A stretch of 64,000 nucleotides of DNA. Origin: Hirudinaria manillensis. Taxonomy: Eukaryota; Annelida; Clitellata; Hirudinida; Hirudinidae. The stretch's first letter is position 1. Every line of letters starts with the position of its first letter. The notes below the pieces were generated by a model. The model was not told the origin of the DNA. It saw only the letters and a list, made by a program, of their open reading frames with translations, and did not search any database. The stretch is taken from NCBI GenBank assembly GCA_034509925.1, contig CM067532.1, forward strand, positions 4,234,142-4,298,141, in the 5' to 3' direction. Shown here one piece after another: positions 1-12,495 of the stretch. The translations under genes and the position numbers were made by a program.

Positions 1-1514
1 TGGAATATGTGCAGACAGAAAGGGAAGGACAAACTAAATCTTTCATTCCACTTGTCAACAACTTAAACAACAAAATCAAATCAGCTCTTTTTCTTCTATA
101 ACACAAACTTGGTTATAATGGTTATAATGTTTGGTTACATCAGCTGTAACTTTGATATTAATATCATTTAAGATGTAATTATATTTGTTATAAAATGCAA
201 ATAATTAGAGATCATTTAATTTCACTTTTTTTTTAATTTTTTAAATTTGTTTATATTCAGTTATTTTCTTTACATTTATTAGATTTAAGATTTATTAAGA
301 TATATTAAACAAACAAATTGGCAATGATGTCTATCAGAATCTATCAGAATTTATGGTGCAGAGTTGTACATCTGATATGCACGTCCAAGCTGTTCTTATT
401 GATTGGCTCATCCATGTGTTGCTGTGGTTGGGCCTCATTGCTCAATTATGCTAAGTTTTCTGATTTCCTATAAAAATTGATCTGAGAATGTCTGCTAATC
501 ATTAATGATGTTATTTACTTGGTGATGTGAATAAGTTATATATTTCTGGCAAATTCATTTAAATTATGTGATCAGATTGTTAACATTTATTTTTTAAATA
601 ATTTGAGTAATGACATTTACATTAAGAATTTCAATAGAAAGTGTGGTGAAATAATTTTAATGATGTGAGAGTTGTAAGCAGTGTCCTTGCTTCTATTGCT
701 TGGGCACCTGGCTGAGAAGCAAGCTATGCAGGACAGTATATTAGGACCATGTTGAGCTTGTTGCATCCACAAAGTCCCACTTGCAAATAGAGTGTTAGGT
801 CGGCATATTTTCTCAAATGATTAGACTGAATGGACAACTGCTTAGTATATAAAAATTGAAAATGTTCCACCATGGGAGGTGGCCAGTTGGGGCTGAATGG
901 ATGATGTTGCCTATTGAAGGGCCCCAAAACTTTTATCAAGGTTGGTGAGCTTTATCCTGGGCATATGTTGCATGGTTAGCATTTTTATATTTTACTGCTC
1001 GTTTAGGGCTATTAGTTATGTTGCTTTAAGACTTGAACTTTGTCATTTGCATATATTTTTGTATTCTTTGGATTAAACACAAGTTCATGTTTTGCCTATG
1101 GCATAAATATGATTGCTCAGCTAATTAATTTTTAATAAAAATTTCATTATGAGGGTTTAACAATCAAATATTGTCAATGGTCTATTTTTGATCTAAAAAA
1201 CTACATCCAACTTTTAAAAAATGTCTTACCTAAATGTAATTGGGATTGTTTGAAAGATTTTTGAACAAATAACAATTTAAATTTTACAATGTCCGTTCAT
1301 TGATACTATCTGACAACCTATCAATCACTATATCAGGATCAGAGGTTTTTTTAGGATGACTTGAATGTTTTATGCTAAATTTCGAAGTTAGATCTAGGTA
1401 ATTTTAATAAATATTATAACAAAAATTACAGTATAATTTGGAAACTTTAAACTTAATCTCAGTTTAAAGCCTGATGATTGAAAAAGATTTTTGCAAATTT
1501 TTGCTCGATTTCAG
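1..1514. other. Non-coding, probably 5' intron of MED15
   Basis: AT-rich sequence with no exon I can support on either strand. Since the first MED15 exon in the window starts mid-protein (an acceptor TTTCAG ends at 1514 and the reading frame is already open), this stretch is most simply a long MED15 intron. The KIX-domain exons expected at the MED15 N-terminus are not visible and should lie to the left of the window. A minus-strand open frame near 724-939 shows no protein-like features. Confidence 0.4.
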
Positions 1515-3942
1515 GCCAGCAATCTAACCAAGTCATACGACAGCCAAGTCAGATGACATCAGTCATACAACAAAGAATGCAGTTTCAGGGATATTCAGGT
1601 GGGCCAAGGAATGTGGCACAGCAGGTTGTTATTTTTTTGGGCGAGTTGTTTATGGGGGATGAATGTCATAATTATGTTTTGACTGACGCAAAGGGTAGAG
1701 GAGACATGATAATGATGCAGTCACAACCGTCACGAATCCAAATGATGTCTCAACAGGGCCAAGTAATGTCAGGACAAGTGAGAACATTGGAACATTGAAA
1801 TTTTTTCTGAAAAGACATATAATTAAAAGGAAATTTTGCCAAGTGTTTTAAATCTTTGCAGTTTGTGGGCAATTCTATGCCGGCCCAATTTCATCTTTCT
1901 GCTCAACCACGTGGTCAACATATTTCACAGTTGCAAGCTTTTAATCAGGTAATGCAGCAGTCTGGATGATTTTGAATTTTCAAATTCAAAATAATATAAT
2001 TTATATTTGTTTTAAGTCAATGGTGGGGAGTCCTGGAAATCTCCAAGGTTCTGGTGGCTCCCAGCAATCGTTGGTTTCTCAGCAACATTTGCAGCAAATG
2101 CAGCCATCACCTGCATTAGCTGGGTCGGGAATGATGATACCTTCACCTTCAAATCTCAACATACCCACTCAGTCTCCTGCAATGCAACCTCATCTCATGG
2201 GCCTTTCGCCATCTTCTCGTGTCTCTCTTTCATCTCCTGGTTCACATTTGGGCACACCAGGTAAGTTTGGCAAAGTATTTCTTGAGTTTTCTTTATTATT
2301 TTGAAACACGTCTGTGATTGCATAAATCGGTTAGGGAATCCTGGCTCAGTACCCATTGGAAGTGGACAGCTAGCTACAGAGGAGCAGGAATATTTACAGA
2401 AGTGGGAACACCTTCAGAAGTATCTTGAACCCCTTAAGAAAATGATTAGTAAAATAGATAAGGAAGAGGGTAATTCATAATTCACTCATCCCTGCACAAT
2501 AAGTCATAAACTTATATCAAGCTTTAATAATGAATGATGTTGATGACTGGCCTTCAGATAAAAAAATGGACTTGAACAAAATGAAGAATTTGCTTGACAT
2601 ATTGACTGACAAGAATAAGAGGTGGGTGGACACTTTCTTTACTATGACCCGTTTAGATTTGTTATATTTCTTCTTTTTTTTATATGTATAAATGCAGGCT
2701 ACCTCTTACTGCGCTCCTAAAATGTGAGTTAGTGCTGGAAAAGCAATTGGTAAGGGGGTTCTAAATTGTTGGATTCATATGCTTTCTATTCATGGATATT
2801 CCAAATTTATCTCGTTGCATTGCAGCTCAATGATATTCATAATTTGTTTATTTGTCTGCCAATGAAATGGTGTATGCAAATGAAGTGATATTAAAAATAT
2901 CAGTATTTATTGTTGATTGTTTTGCAGCAAGTTACCTCTGATGCTGTCACTTCATCTGCAAACATTTCTTCTATGGGAGCTGGAGATGGTTTAGCTGTTG
3001 GACAAGAACTTTATGACACTCTAGTCAGTCACAAGAAATCACCAACATTTAATCACACCCTTGCCCAGACCTTTGGCTCTACAAAAAATGTTATCTATTT
3101 TCCTAGGTTGGTCATTTCCTTGGGTCATATTTTTCAAGATTTGTAACATGTTTCAACATATGTTTTGAGGTATGAGGAGCCAGAAGTTGAAATAATTAAG
3201 CCTCCCTTTGAGAATGCAGAGGATTTAGAAGTCGAAGATCCAATACAATTGGAGGTTGCCAGACTAAACAAGAGATTTGTTGTTAACATTGATAATTCCC
3301 ACTTCCCTGGGTCAGACTATGTTGCCTTGGCATGCAAGCTAGGTATAAAATTAGCTTTCAGCCTATGCTGAATGGTCAATCCAATTTAAAGTGTTTTTTA
3401 GATGATGACAGTCTACCTGCTATGCCTCCGTTTGTTGTTCATCTGCCAAAAGGATATCCATTTAGAAGTCCACAATTTTTCATGGATGAAAGTGTTTTTG
3501 GTATATTTATTATTTTGTTTGCATGCTGTCACCTTGGTATCTTAAATGTGTAATTATTAAATACTTGTTTATTATTATGCTTATTTAATAAAGACTCCCA
3601 TGAATTTACTGATCACAGGTTCTTCAGAATTATTTAAAAGAACCAGTGAATGCTTTAAAGATGAAGTGAATCGACTATTGGGCAGTTATTCCCTCACAAC
3701 TCTCATGAATTTATGGGTTTGTTTTCCATCATCTCATTTTCCTTCCCAATGCAACTTAGTTATGGATTTAGTTATGCAGTTCCTTTAACTGGTTTGGAAG
3801 GATTGCTTAAATTGTTGTTTAATAATCTGTGTAAATCTGAAATTCGGAAATGTATTGTTGCAACTAGTTTGCAAGGAATGCATTGACTTAACCAATTAAA
3901 TTACTTTTGTTCCAGGAGATTGCAGTAAGGAAGTCATTATAA
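1515..3942 (+). CDS. MED15: Mediator complex subunit 15, 3' part
   Basis: MED15 is a tail-module subunit of the nuclear Mediator complex and links activators to RNA polymerase II. Exons read: 1515-1624, 1694-1777, 1862-1948, 2017-2260, 2335-2469, 2558-2621, 2698-2749, 2928-3106, 3170-3342, 3402-3500, 3619-3716, 3916-3942; all phases agree and the last ends in TAA. The N-terminal part in view is low-complexity and rich in Q, S, P and M, as in the family. It is followed by the conserved block with KYLEPLKKMISKIDK and LLDILTDKNKR, and a C-terminal domain containing ARLNKRFVVNID, a DDDSLPAMPP stretch and LTTLMNLW, which match the order in human MED15. An AATAAA lies at about 3972-3977, 30 nt past the stop. 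The N-terminal KIX domain is outside the window. Confidence 0.93.
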
Positions 3943-5060
3943 AGATATCTTGCATGAAAGGCATGTTGGAGAATAAAAATATATTTTTTGATTGGCATAC
4001 TGAAATTTTTATTTTTGTATTAAAATGTAACGTTTGTAAAGTTACTTTATGTGAACAGACCTGATGTTAGCTGCATTGGATGGGGGAGAATACAGTGTCT
4101 GTTTTAATTGTCAAGCATAGAATAATTAGGGTGCACTATCATTTTGAGGCTCTGGGTGGGGAGGGCTGAGTCAGTGAATCTCATTCAGTGCAGGAAGGGG
4201 AGTGCATAAATGGCCTTTGAAGGACCTGCATATCAATATGAGGGATTGCTAGGAGAGTGAAATTCACTAAAAAATAGTTTGTCATTGCCTCTTCAACCAC
4301 TGGGCAAGCACGACGGTCGCAATCATGACCGGTGTTTGGTATCGGATTTATTTTTGTAAAATTCAGGAGCTTGGAGTCCACTAAATTGAAGTGTTCGGCG
4401 CGTCCGCTTGCCGATGAGGGTCCGCAGTGCAGCGTTGATCACACATTGGAACGTAAGCTCGCAATTTTGTGTCCATTCGGGATGATTAAATTTTAAAGAA
4501 AATCTTTTGTCTATATTGAGGAGAGCTTTAGGTCAGACCTCGTTGGTGGTTAAATAAGACTTGACCGAATACAATAATTCAAATCTTTAAATTAAATTTT
4601 AATACTCCCAAGTTTAAGTACTATAACAATTTATACTTATGTAAAGCCATTACCGGCACTTAGACCCTGTACAAGGCTTTCCGCCGAAGCGGAGTGATTG
4701 TGACAGGACTATTGCTGTTGCCACAACTCGCGAAATATTAACCTTCCCGGCTAACTTGCTCGGCACGACTGTTCATTAATCTTTTTTTGTTTGGTTGAGC
4801 GTGAAACCATTAAAACAATAATTACACATTTTTCCAGCGTTTTTAATATTATTTGAGATTAACTTTGACAGTAACTGATTAATATCTAAAACAATAAATA
4901 CTCAATTCTCTGTGGATTAAAGTTTAATTTATAAATTGAAACATATTAACTTTAGAGATGAACTTCGCAATTGAATAAGTCAAAACAAATTGAATGTTTC
5001 CCGCAACTCCCTTGAGAATTTTAAAAGTCATCCAACGTTTTACGTAATTTACCGGCAATT
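3943..5060. other. Intergenic, MED15 to neuropeptide gene
   Basis: I see no gene here. A locally GC-richer patch at about 4290-4460 and another at 4650-4760 have no readable frame of any length. The stretch ends at the probable promoter of the neuropeptide gene. Confidence 0.5.
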
Positions 5061-5061
5061 T

Positions 5062-5070
5062 CTATATAAA
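5062..5070 (+). promoter_or_regulatory. Probable TATA box of the neuropeptide gene
   Basis: The sequence TCTATATAAATGG sits about 65 nt upstream of the ATG at 5129. A start site 25-30 nt downstream would leave a short 5' leader of about 35-40 nt. This is inferred from motif and spacing only. Confidence 0.4.
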
Positions 5071-5128
5071 TGGTGGCCAAGGGTGGCCTTATTAGGCTTC
5101 ATAAATAAATTTCACAATCTTAATTTGT

Positions 5129-5533
5129 ATGATGAAAATAACTACTTTGTCAATTTTAATTACTTTCGTGTTGTTATTTGATGAACATTCTCCGACTATA
5201 GCTTTCGATGAAGTCGACTACAACTATGATTATCAAGATATCAAGTCCTCCGCAAAACGAGTTAACGACAAAAGGCGAGGATGGGGGAAACGTCTGAGTC
5301 CGCAGAAGCTGTCCTATCCTCACATTTCCTCTGATTCTGTTGATGTTTCTCAAACTGGTGACGATTCTCAGGTGCAAGAGAAAAGCCTTGAAAGTTCTGG
5401 AAAATTCTGGTATCCTTCAGACTGTCAAGAAAGTTCGTGTTTTAATTTGTCAAAAAGAAGGGGATGGGGCAAAAGAATGAAGGCAAAACCTATCTCAAAA
5501 AGAAGAGGCTGGGGGAAGCGTTTTGAATATTAA
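5129..5533 (+). CDS. RGWamide-type neuropeptide precursor
   Basis: A 134-residue single-exon preprohormone. Residues 1-25 form a hydrophobic signal peptide (core ITTLSILITFVLLF). Three copies of KRRGWGKR follow, near residues 48-55, 108-115 and 123-130. Each is flanked by dibasic KR sites, and the Gly before KR is the classical amide donor, so cleavage would give Arg-Gly-Trp-NH2 three times. An acidic, serine-rich spacer with one Cys pair (CQESSC) separates copies one and two. RGWamide is known from annelids as the counterpart of molluscan APGWamide; the product would be made in the secretory pathway of neurons. ATG 5129 is followed at once by a second ATG (5132), so either could start. The gene stands alone between MED15 and a repeat-rich stretch. 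Cnidarian RWamides are an alternative comparison but lack the RGWG core. Confidence 0.88.
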   Translation: MMKITTLSILITFVLLFDEHSPTIAFDEVDYNYDYQDIKSSAKRVNDKRRGWGKRLSPQKLSYPHISSDSVDVSQTGDDSQVQEKSLESSGKFWYPSDCQESSCFNLSKRRGWGKRMKAKPISKRRGWGKRFEY

Positions 5534-5639
5534 TTTTTAAAAAATATTTTTATTTTAAACGATGTTATAGCCAGTTGAAGTAAAGCTTATTTCTGACAAT
5601 GTTTGACACTTCTATTGGGTGAAAATATCTTCGTTGATT

Positions 5640-5935
5640 TGTTCGGAAAAATGGTGTAGAAGTTAGAACCAGGTCGTCTGCATAGAGTGGCATTAACTGT
5701 GCAGAGGCTAAAAGTGCGCTGAAATAGGGCTATAACCTCCTTGATCATGGAATTAATGGCGATGTTGAAAATCAGGGGAATAAAGGGGGAGAGAGTAGAA
5801 GGGTAGCTTCCCTCTGCTTCGTTTCTATTTAGAAATTCTTTAGTTGGAATCTAAAATCCTTCCATGTTTATATGGTCATACAATGAATCAAGGTTCCTAT
5901 GACATTTTATATCTTTTAAAATTCTGTAAAATCTA
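5640..5935 (-). mobile_element. LINE reverse-transcriptase remnant
   Basis: Read on the minus strand, about 5660-5790 encodes SPFIPLIFNIAINSMIKEV in one frame and LYADDLVL in another. This is the LINE reverse-transcriptase order: the SPLLFNI-like block followed by the YADD catalytic box. A frameshift and in-frame stops separate the two, so the copy is dead. The distal part (5800-5935) resembles 31030-31340, showing that a dispersed family is present. Confidence 0.75.
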
Positions 5936-5968
5936 AATTGTATATAAACATATTTCGATTGATTTTCC

Positions 5969-5987
5969 GGGGGGGGGGGGGGGGGGG
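5969..5987 (+). repeat. Poly-G tract of 19 bases
   Basis: An uninterrupted run of 19 G in otherwise AT-rich sequence, just beyond the LINE remnant. Length in such a run is unreliable in assemblies. Confidence 0.9.
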
Positions 5988-5989
5988 TG

Positions 5990-7846
5990 TGGCTTCATTC
6001 CCCAAAGAGATACCTCAGCTTCGAAGTCGAATTACTTTGTGAGAGTCTTCGGGAAGAGATGCTATGGCGGGTCGAGAGAGACTTGCATATATGCAGAACT
6101 GTTGAGTGATTGATTTGGCCCGGAACGATTCAATTTTCCAAAGAACTTTTATACGTTTCAATGTCCTTTTTTAAGTTTATTATAATTTTGTTTTTTTTTA
6201 TGTTAACTGTATGTTATTATTTTGCCTTTTCATTTAATTTTAGCTTATTTTTGCTTTGGTTTTCACATATGTATTTACTAGCATTGGTTACATTGGATAC
6301 CGTGCATGTTGCTAACATTGTTGTGTTGGTGTTTGACGTAAACTTCTGGCAGTGTGGAATATATAAAGAAGGAGCATAATTAAATCAGGTTTGTCACTTG
6401 GAACGATTAATTGTTTCGCATAAGATCCCTGCGACAAGTTAGGTGTTCGTTTTCAAATGTTGATTTTTTTAATGACGAGATTGTTTATTCCAGTTTATTT
6501 ATTTACTTAGACTATGGAAGCCATACCGTCCAATCTTACTGAAAATTGTAAAATTATCTCAAAGACAACGCGGCAGCATGCACTTGTTGAGTTTCTTAAG
6601 ATCCTTTTGAAAATAAATTTTTACTGTATAAGATTTTTCAAAATGTAGATCCCGCAGTTTCAGAAACCAACATTTGACTGTTTTGCACCAGATTGGGGTT
6701 CTAAGAAGCAATATCTGACGATATTCCAAAATGCTGCTAAAAAGGTTGTCCACATAAGTGTTTAATGTAGTTTTTAGCTATTGTTGACTTGTAAATAATC
6801 TTAAAGGTGGTGCTGAGAAATAGAATAAACAAATACCTTTCAATTCTAAGAAGTCTGAAATCCTGTTCCTCTTCAAAAACATGTAACATTTTGCATTTTT
6901 TTTGCTGAAGATATTGATTATCATTTTGATTAGCTTTAAGCCAGATCGTCAAACTCCTGGCAAAATACTATCTGGTCACCTAGCAGCACATTTGAAAAAT
7001 TTAATTAGATCACATTTGAAAAATTTTGCCTTTTTCTGACCATTTCCATACCTGAAATCTTGCAATAGTTCGACAATCTTTACTTTTACTAGGAAGAAAC
7101 TTATGATAGAACAAGATAAATATCCAAAACATGCTAATCAAAACCTTCACTTGTCCTCTCTTTTTAATGCTTTCACTAGACAAAATGTGACCCAAGTAGG
7201 TAGACCAATAGGGTCTGTGCAAAAACACATTTATATTTTTACTTTCTGACAAGATTTTGCTTCATAATCTATGAAAAAACAACTTTAAATTGTGGAAATT
7301 CTCACCAACTATTGCTTCTATCATGAGTCATCAAGTAGACTACAATAATATAAAGGTTTCCTATCATTGTTTCCATATTCTCTTGGAAATGTCTAGGAAC
7401 TGCAGGTATGACAAAGGGTGACAAATATGCTGAATGAGATCATCAGTAATGCTCTGATGCAGTTAAAAGTTTTTTCACATAGAAATAAGAAAAGATTAGA
7501 ATTTTTTATGTCTGTTTTTGTCTTCAAATTGCTGTCATGTCTTTAGCTGTCTTAAAATGGCACCTTAAAATGACTCACCACAATTGACTAGCACCTTGAT
7601 ATGGGAAATACTGTCTTTGTCATAGCCACTTGTATTGCATTAATATTTCTTATTAACCAACTTACTTTTGTACCAACTTGTGGAAAAACCATAACTCAAA
7701 AGTGTCCAAAATAACTGTTTGTATTTTCCTGAGAAATTCTGGAAAAGAACTAGGTATAATCTTAAAAATATTTATTATTTGAAGGAATGTATGCCTTTTT
7801 TGCTTTTTAAATGTTTTTTTTTGTGATTACAATTCCTTATATTGAA
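5990..7846. other. No supportable gene; possible scattered exons
   Basis: AT-rich. Two short stretches look faintly coding on the plus strand: one near 6650-6740 (reading KPTFDCFAPDWGSKK) and one at 7323-7405 (an ATG-started 27-residue frame ending at a donor). Their splice phases do not join to the exons further right, so I do not call them. The minus-strand frames at 6559-7252 have no recognisable content. Confidence 0.35.
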
Positions 7847-10700
7847 GGCATAAATTACTATGTTGAAAAGACTGCTGATGTTAAAGAAGAATTGAAGTTT
7901 GGCCGCTCTTGTAAATTTCCTATTTTAAATAGCAGTAGGAAAGAGGTGCAAAAATTAATCTTTATTATTTATTGCAATTATAATTTTATTTAAAGATGAG
8001 ATTTTTTTTAGAAATGTCTTGAAAGTTTTGTGTCTACAGACAGAGAGGAATTAAATTCCAAGGATCTTCCAAATCATTTGCATCCCAGGGTTGGTTGAAT
8101 CAACATAATAATTAAAGTAACATGCTTCCCCCCCCAAAAAAAAAAAATATACTGTCTTATATTAAATTTTACTCCAGAATGGGCAATAGAGTTTATTTCT
8201 AGGGAAGTCTTATTCTTAAAAAGGCAGTAATATATATTGCTTCGTGGTAGAAAAATGATGAATGAAGAAAAGTACACAAAGTTTTGGTCATTTCTTACTG
8301 GTATTGCATTACATTAAAATTTTAGTCAATTATTATTAATTGTGAAGATGTGAAGATGATTTACATAAGTTTTGAGTGATTCAATAAATTTACATTTTTG
8401 TTCCTTTTTTTTATTAAAAAAGCCACCGCTTATCAGTTGATGATTTCCATACTTCTTTTTTTTTTGATTAATTGAATTTGACTTCAATTAATGTTTATCT
8501 AATCGGTACAAAAATATATCATGTTGTTATGAGTGATGAATTCTAATGAAGAATATATGCATATGCATATTACTATTTTGATCCTTATGCTTGAAACTCT
8601 GCATATACCTCAATAATTAATAAATTAATACTGTATTACCATATTCATTTTATTGTTTATTCAAAAAAGAAAAATTACTTACACCTTTTAGTCTTGGAAT
8701 TTTGTATCATTTCAGCTTCCACTTGTATATAAAAGGATGGAATATTATCCAAGTAACTTAATGGACATTTCCAGTTGTCATGACAATTACTTGAGAATCA
8801 AGAAATATAATAAAAGTGTATGTCTTTTTTCAATTTGAAAGTTCTTTGTTGATAAAATAGTAATTAGGATGTGAATAAGTTTATAGTAATTAGAATATGA
8901 TTAATCGTGTATGTTAATGATTTTAGTCATGTGGGTAGTGTAATTAATTTAAATTTAATTGCAATAACAAGCAAATTAATTTCCAGGATGAAGAGCTTTG
9001 CAGCCCCAATGAACCCAGGAATGAATTTTATGGTGCTCTTAAAAGCAATTGTGGAGTTGAAAGAATGATAAGTTTTTAATTTATTTAAATATTATCTATT
9101 AAAGTCTTTAATTTTTATTTTAATTTGAAAAAAATCTCTGAATTAATTAAAATATTATGTCCAAAATTGATTAAAACTTCTGAGAATGTTTTAAAAAATA
9201 AATGTAGTCATTTAACTTTTGTGACAATAGATAAGTATTATTATTTGCTTTTATTTATTTCCTACTTCAATTGCAATTTATTTATTCATAATGTTTTTAA
9301 GGTTCAACAAACATTAGCAACGAAAGTTTGTTAAAGTCAGAATCCTTTTCTCATGTCACTGCATCTCTTCGACCTTTAGAGGTATGTTTGTTATTTTTCA
9401 AGTTATTCCATAGTTACCTTGAGTGCTAATTTTAACAATTTTGAAATGTTATCCAATTCTATTCAAAACATATTTTTCTGTATTCTTTGCATGTGGTCCA
9501 CCTTCTCTGTACCAGCCATGCAGGTGCTAAGTTTGATAAAAATATTTTAGCATTTGGAGGTCACTCATTACCATTACATTTTTCCCACATGAGAATTTTG
9601 TCTTGAGTCAAAGTAGTTGTGGATTTTTTAAATAAAATTAATTCTAATTAACCAGTAATGCATGTTGCCACATGGGTCACACAGCTGCTCACGACAAGCG
9701 TTTAAAAAGAATTGTAACATTTTTCTAAATTGTTCAAAAAATAACTTTTATCTGCCATTTTTTTGTGCTGAGGCATGAGACTTCTTTTTTGCCAGCAATG
9801 TTTTAAATATCTGACTGAAACTTCCACATTCAAAGTTAAAAATTTGATTAGAGATAATAAATGTCAATCTGTCAGCCTTGTTCTCTGAGACAATTTTGTG
9901 GGTTGTAAGAGAATGAAAGCGGCTGTTTGCACAGGCCAAACATTGACTTTATCAATATGGCAAGCTTTCTGAAGTGTTTAATTAGTTACATTTGTAGGCT
10001 TTCTTCTGCTTTGGTGTCACTAAAAGTGAGGGATGCAGAAAATAATGCAACTTAAAGTTCAAAATTTGCAAAATCAAGAAGTTTATATTGAAACTATTAC
10101 TAAAAATTTGTTAGCACTATCTCAAGTGATTCTTACACTTAATAAAGCTAAGCATATATTTCTCAGGGAAATAAAATAAATTCTCATTTACTTCTTGCAT
10201 TTATTACTTGCAAATAAATTTATTTATTAAATTATTATTTTGATTAAATTTGTTAGCATCCGTTCATTCTGATTTAGAAATATTTACAAGGGCTGCGCTC
10301 TTGCTTGCACACTGGCTGCATTTTGATGTATCTGGTCTTTATATATGTATATGTTAATATTCCAACATTATGTTCAATCATTCATATTAATTTCAGGATA
10401 TGACCAACTCATTCAAACAATGGAGACACTTACCACATGTTTTTAATAGGAACTACTGCAGCAAAAATCTCTCATTTCCTAGAAGGTCAATAATAAATTG
10501 ATTATTTGAAAACATTGTCATACATTGAAAACATGGTTTTAAAAGGGGATTCATATTATATATATATTATATTCATATTAAAAGGACATTGCACATTGTA
10601 TATCAGTAACAAAATCTTTTTTAGGATGAACTATGCTGATTTGTTCCTCTCTGGCCTGCCTCTACCAACAGACAAATTTAATGTTCCTCACTGTGTTTGA
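7847..10700 (+). CDS. Unrecognised multi-exon protein
   Basis: I do not recognise the product. Six exons join in consistent phase with GT-AG borders: 8012-8089, 8716-8817, 8987-9071, 9302-9381, 10397-10485 and 10625-10700, ending in TGA. A further exon ending at 7945 (reading INYYVEKTADVKEELKFG) precedes them in phase, but its 5' border is unclear, so the start given is approximate and upstream exons may be missing. The joined part is about 170 residues, hydrophilic, rich in Ser, Asn and Lys, with no membrane segment, signal peptide or repeat that I can see; the C-terminus is Cys- and Pro-containing (PLPTDKFNVPHCV). Phase consistency over six exons is the main reason to believe it. Function unknown. 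Confidence 0.45.
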
Positions 10701-12495
10701 AATTATATCATTGTGTGAAAGTTATATGTCAACATATATGATTAAAAACATATGATTAAAATTGAGCAATTCATTTATGTTTGTTGGTATTGAGTTATAG
10801 TATAGGAACGTGAAGACAGGTAAAATTTTAACAAAGCCCATGTTAAATGCCCATGGAAATGCATGTTAAATATTAATTTAATTATTTAACAATTACATCT
10901 GCCCTTCTTCCAATCATCAGACATAACCAATTTTTTTATTAACTTTAATGATTCATTTGATCTTACAATCTCTAATCAACTGTTCCAACAAGAGTCAGTA
11001 GTCATTAAGCATTAGAGAGCTGCGCAAGGTACGATGGCGCGTCCAAAGGGGGGATATTTGAACACTGTTAGAAGCTAGCTTCTGGCTTCGTATTCCCGCG
11101 TGGGAGCTTTGGTTGCGACCCGGCCTACCATGATGAGGTGAGTGGCTTCGAATCCCGTTGCGTAAACACCGAACTGATCACGTAGCTATGTAATTGATGT
11201 TAATAGGTAACCGGGTTGCCGAATAGCGGAGCTTATAGCACGCAAAAAGCTGTCATGACTGTTATAGGTAACTCATTCGGAAAACTGAAAATGAAGATGT
11301 TTAAAATAAGTTTTAATGACGAAGCTTTGAGTAAGTCTGGTTTTACATAAATATTGAAATAATAACAGCCAAAATTTATTTAAAGTTATAATAAAGGTTT
11401 GTAGTAATTCTCTATTGAAGGTGGGATTTTGCGATGCAACTACATATAAATATGGTCTCCAAGAATATGTAAAATTTTGTAGAGAAAATGTGGTGGTTGC
11501 CAGTCAATGTGATTGGGAAGAACCCTACCAATCTGATCGAATTCTTTATTGGGCTTTGGATGTAATGTTTCTTTTGAAAAGGTTCCAAAAAACGTTGGGT
11601 GCATGTGGAATTGAACTATTCAACTATTGACAGTTATTGTCGACATTCATAAATTTATGCCATAAACATTGTGAAGGCTTTGTAAGCTTTGAAAACTCAT
11701 CCAAGCGTATCCGCTAGCCTGAACCTTTTCATACGACGGTATCGCAAGAAGTCTTAGTTCTTGTAAATACTGTTAGGACTTTCTTGGATTTTTAGATTAA
11801 ATTAAATTGTTTTTATCCTTCGGAGATGTATGCGATTCATAACAAAGTCGAATTCTGCTACCAGTCATTATTTTTGATTCTGGTATCCTACGCCAAATTT
11901 TACGTCGCAGGTTTTACTGAAATTTTTTTCAAGAATATTTGGAATAAATGCTTTTAATCGTAATAGATGTAGCATAATCCGCAGTTGCATTAATTCTATA
12001 CATCTGAAAATTAACATTACATATGTTTTCAAAATTTAGCCTATATCGTACGTACGTATCATATTAGTTCCCCTGATTCATTTTCATAACTCCAGCTCCG
12101 GCATTATTTGAAAAAATCGATTTTGGTACATCTCTTATCGCTATTATTACCTGATGTTATTATGTTTCAACCTTCTAAATATTGTGCAAACTGAATACCT
12201 TTAAGCCTTGGTAGCGTTCAATGCATGTCTCTAGATGAAACTTGTCCCATCAATAACGCTCTTAATAAATTGATTCGGAACGACCTCGGCTCAAAATGGT
12301 TTTGCTAATCGACAAAGTACTCTTCTATTTTTTAAGCTAAAGAGAAGCATTTTGCCACATTTTTTTCTGTTGAAGTTTATCGATTATGAATTTTTTCGTT
12401 TCGCCTATTTGGTACCAGATAGATAGTATTGATATTCAAACCAATTACTAAAATTTTTCAAATTGTCACTAAGAAATGAAATAATGTGTTCCCAG
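10701..12495. other. Mostly non-coding, GC-richer island at 11.0-11.3 kb
   Basis: A locally GC-richer island at about 11010-11280 includes GGCTTCGAATCCC (11144-11156), which resembles a pol III B box, but no tRNA fold was found. A 70-residue open frame at 11421-11630 (VGFCDATTYKYGLQEY at its start) has protein-like composition and an acceptor before it, but no donor upstream joins in phase, so it is not called as a gene. It may be an upstream exon or a relic. Confidence 0.3.

Noticed and set aside
11010-11280. tRNA-like or SINE-like island with a B-box-like GGCTTCGAATCCC
   Set aside because: No A box at the right distance and no cloverleaf can be drawn; no second copy seen in the window.
11421-11630. 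70-residue open frame as a separate gene or first cadherin exon
   Set aside because: It has an acceptor but ends in a stop, and no upstream exon joins in phase.
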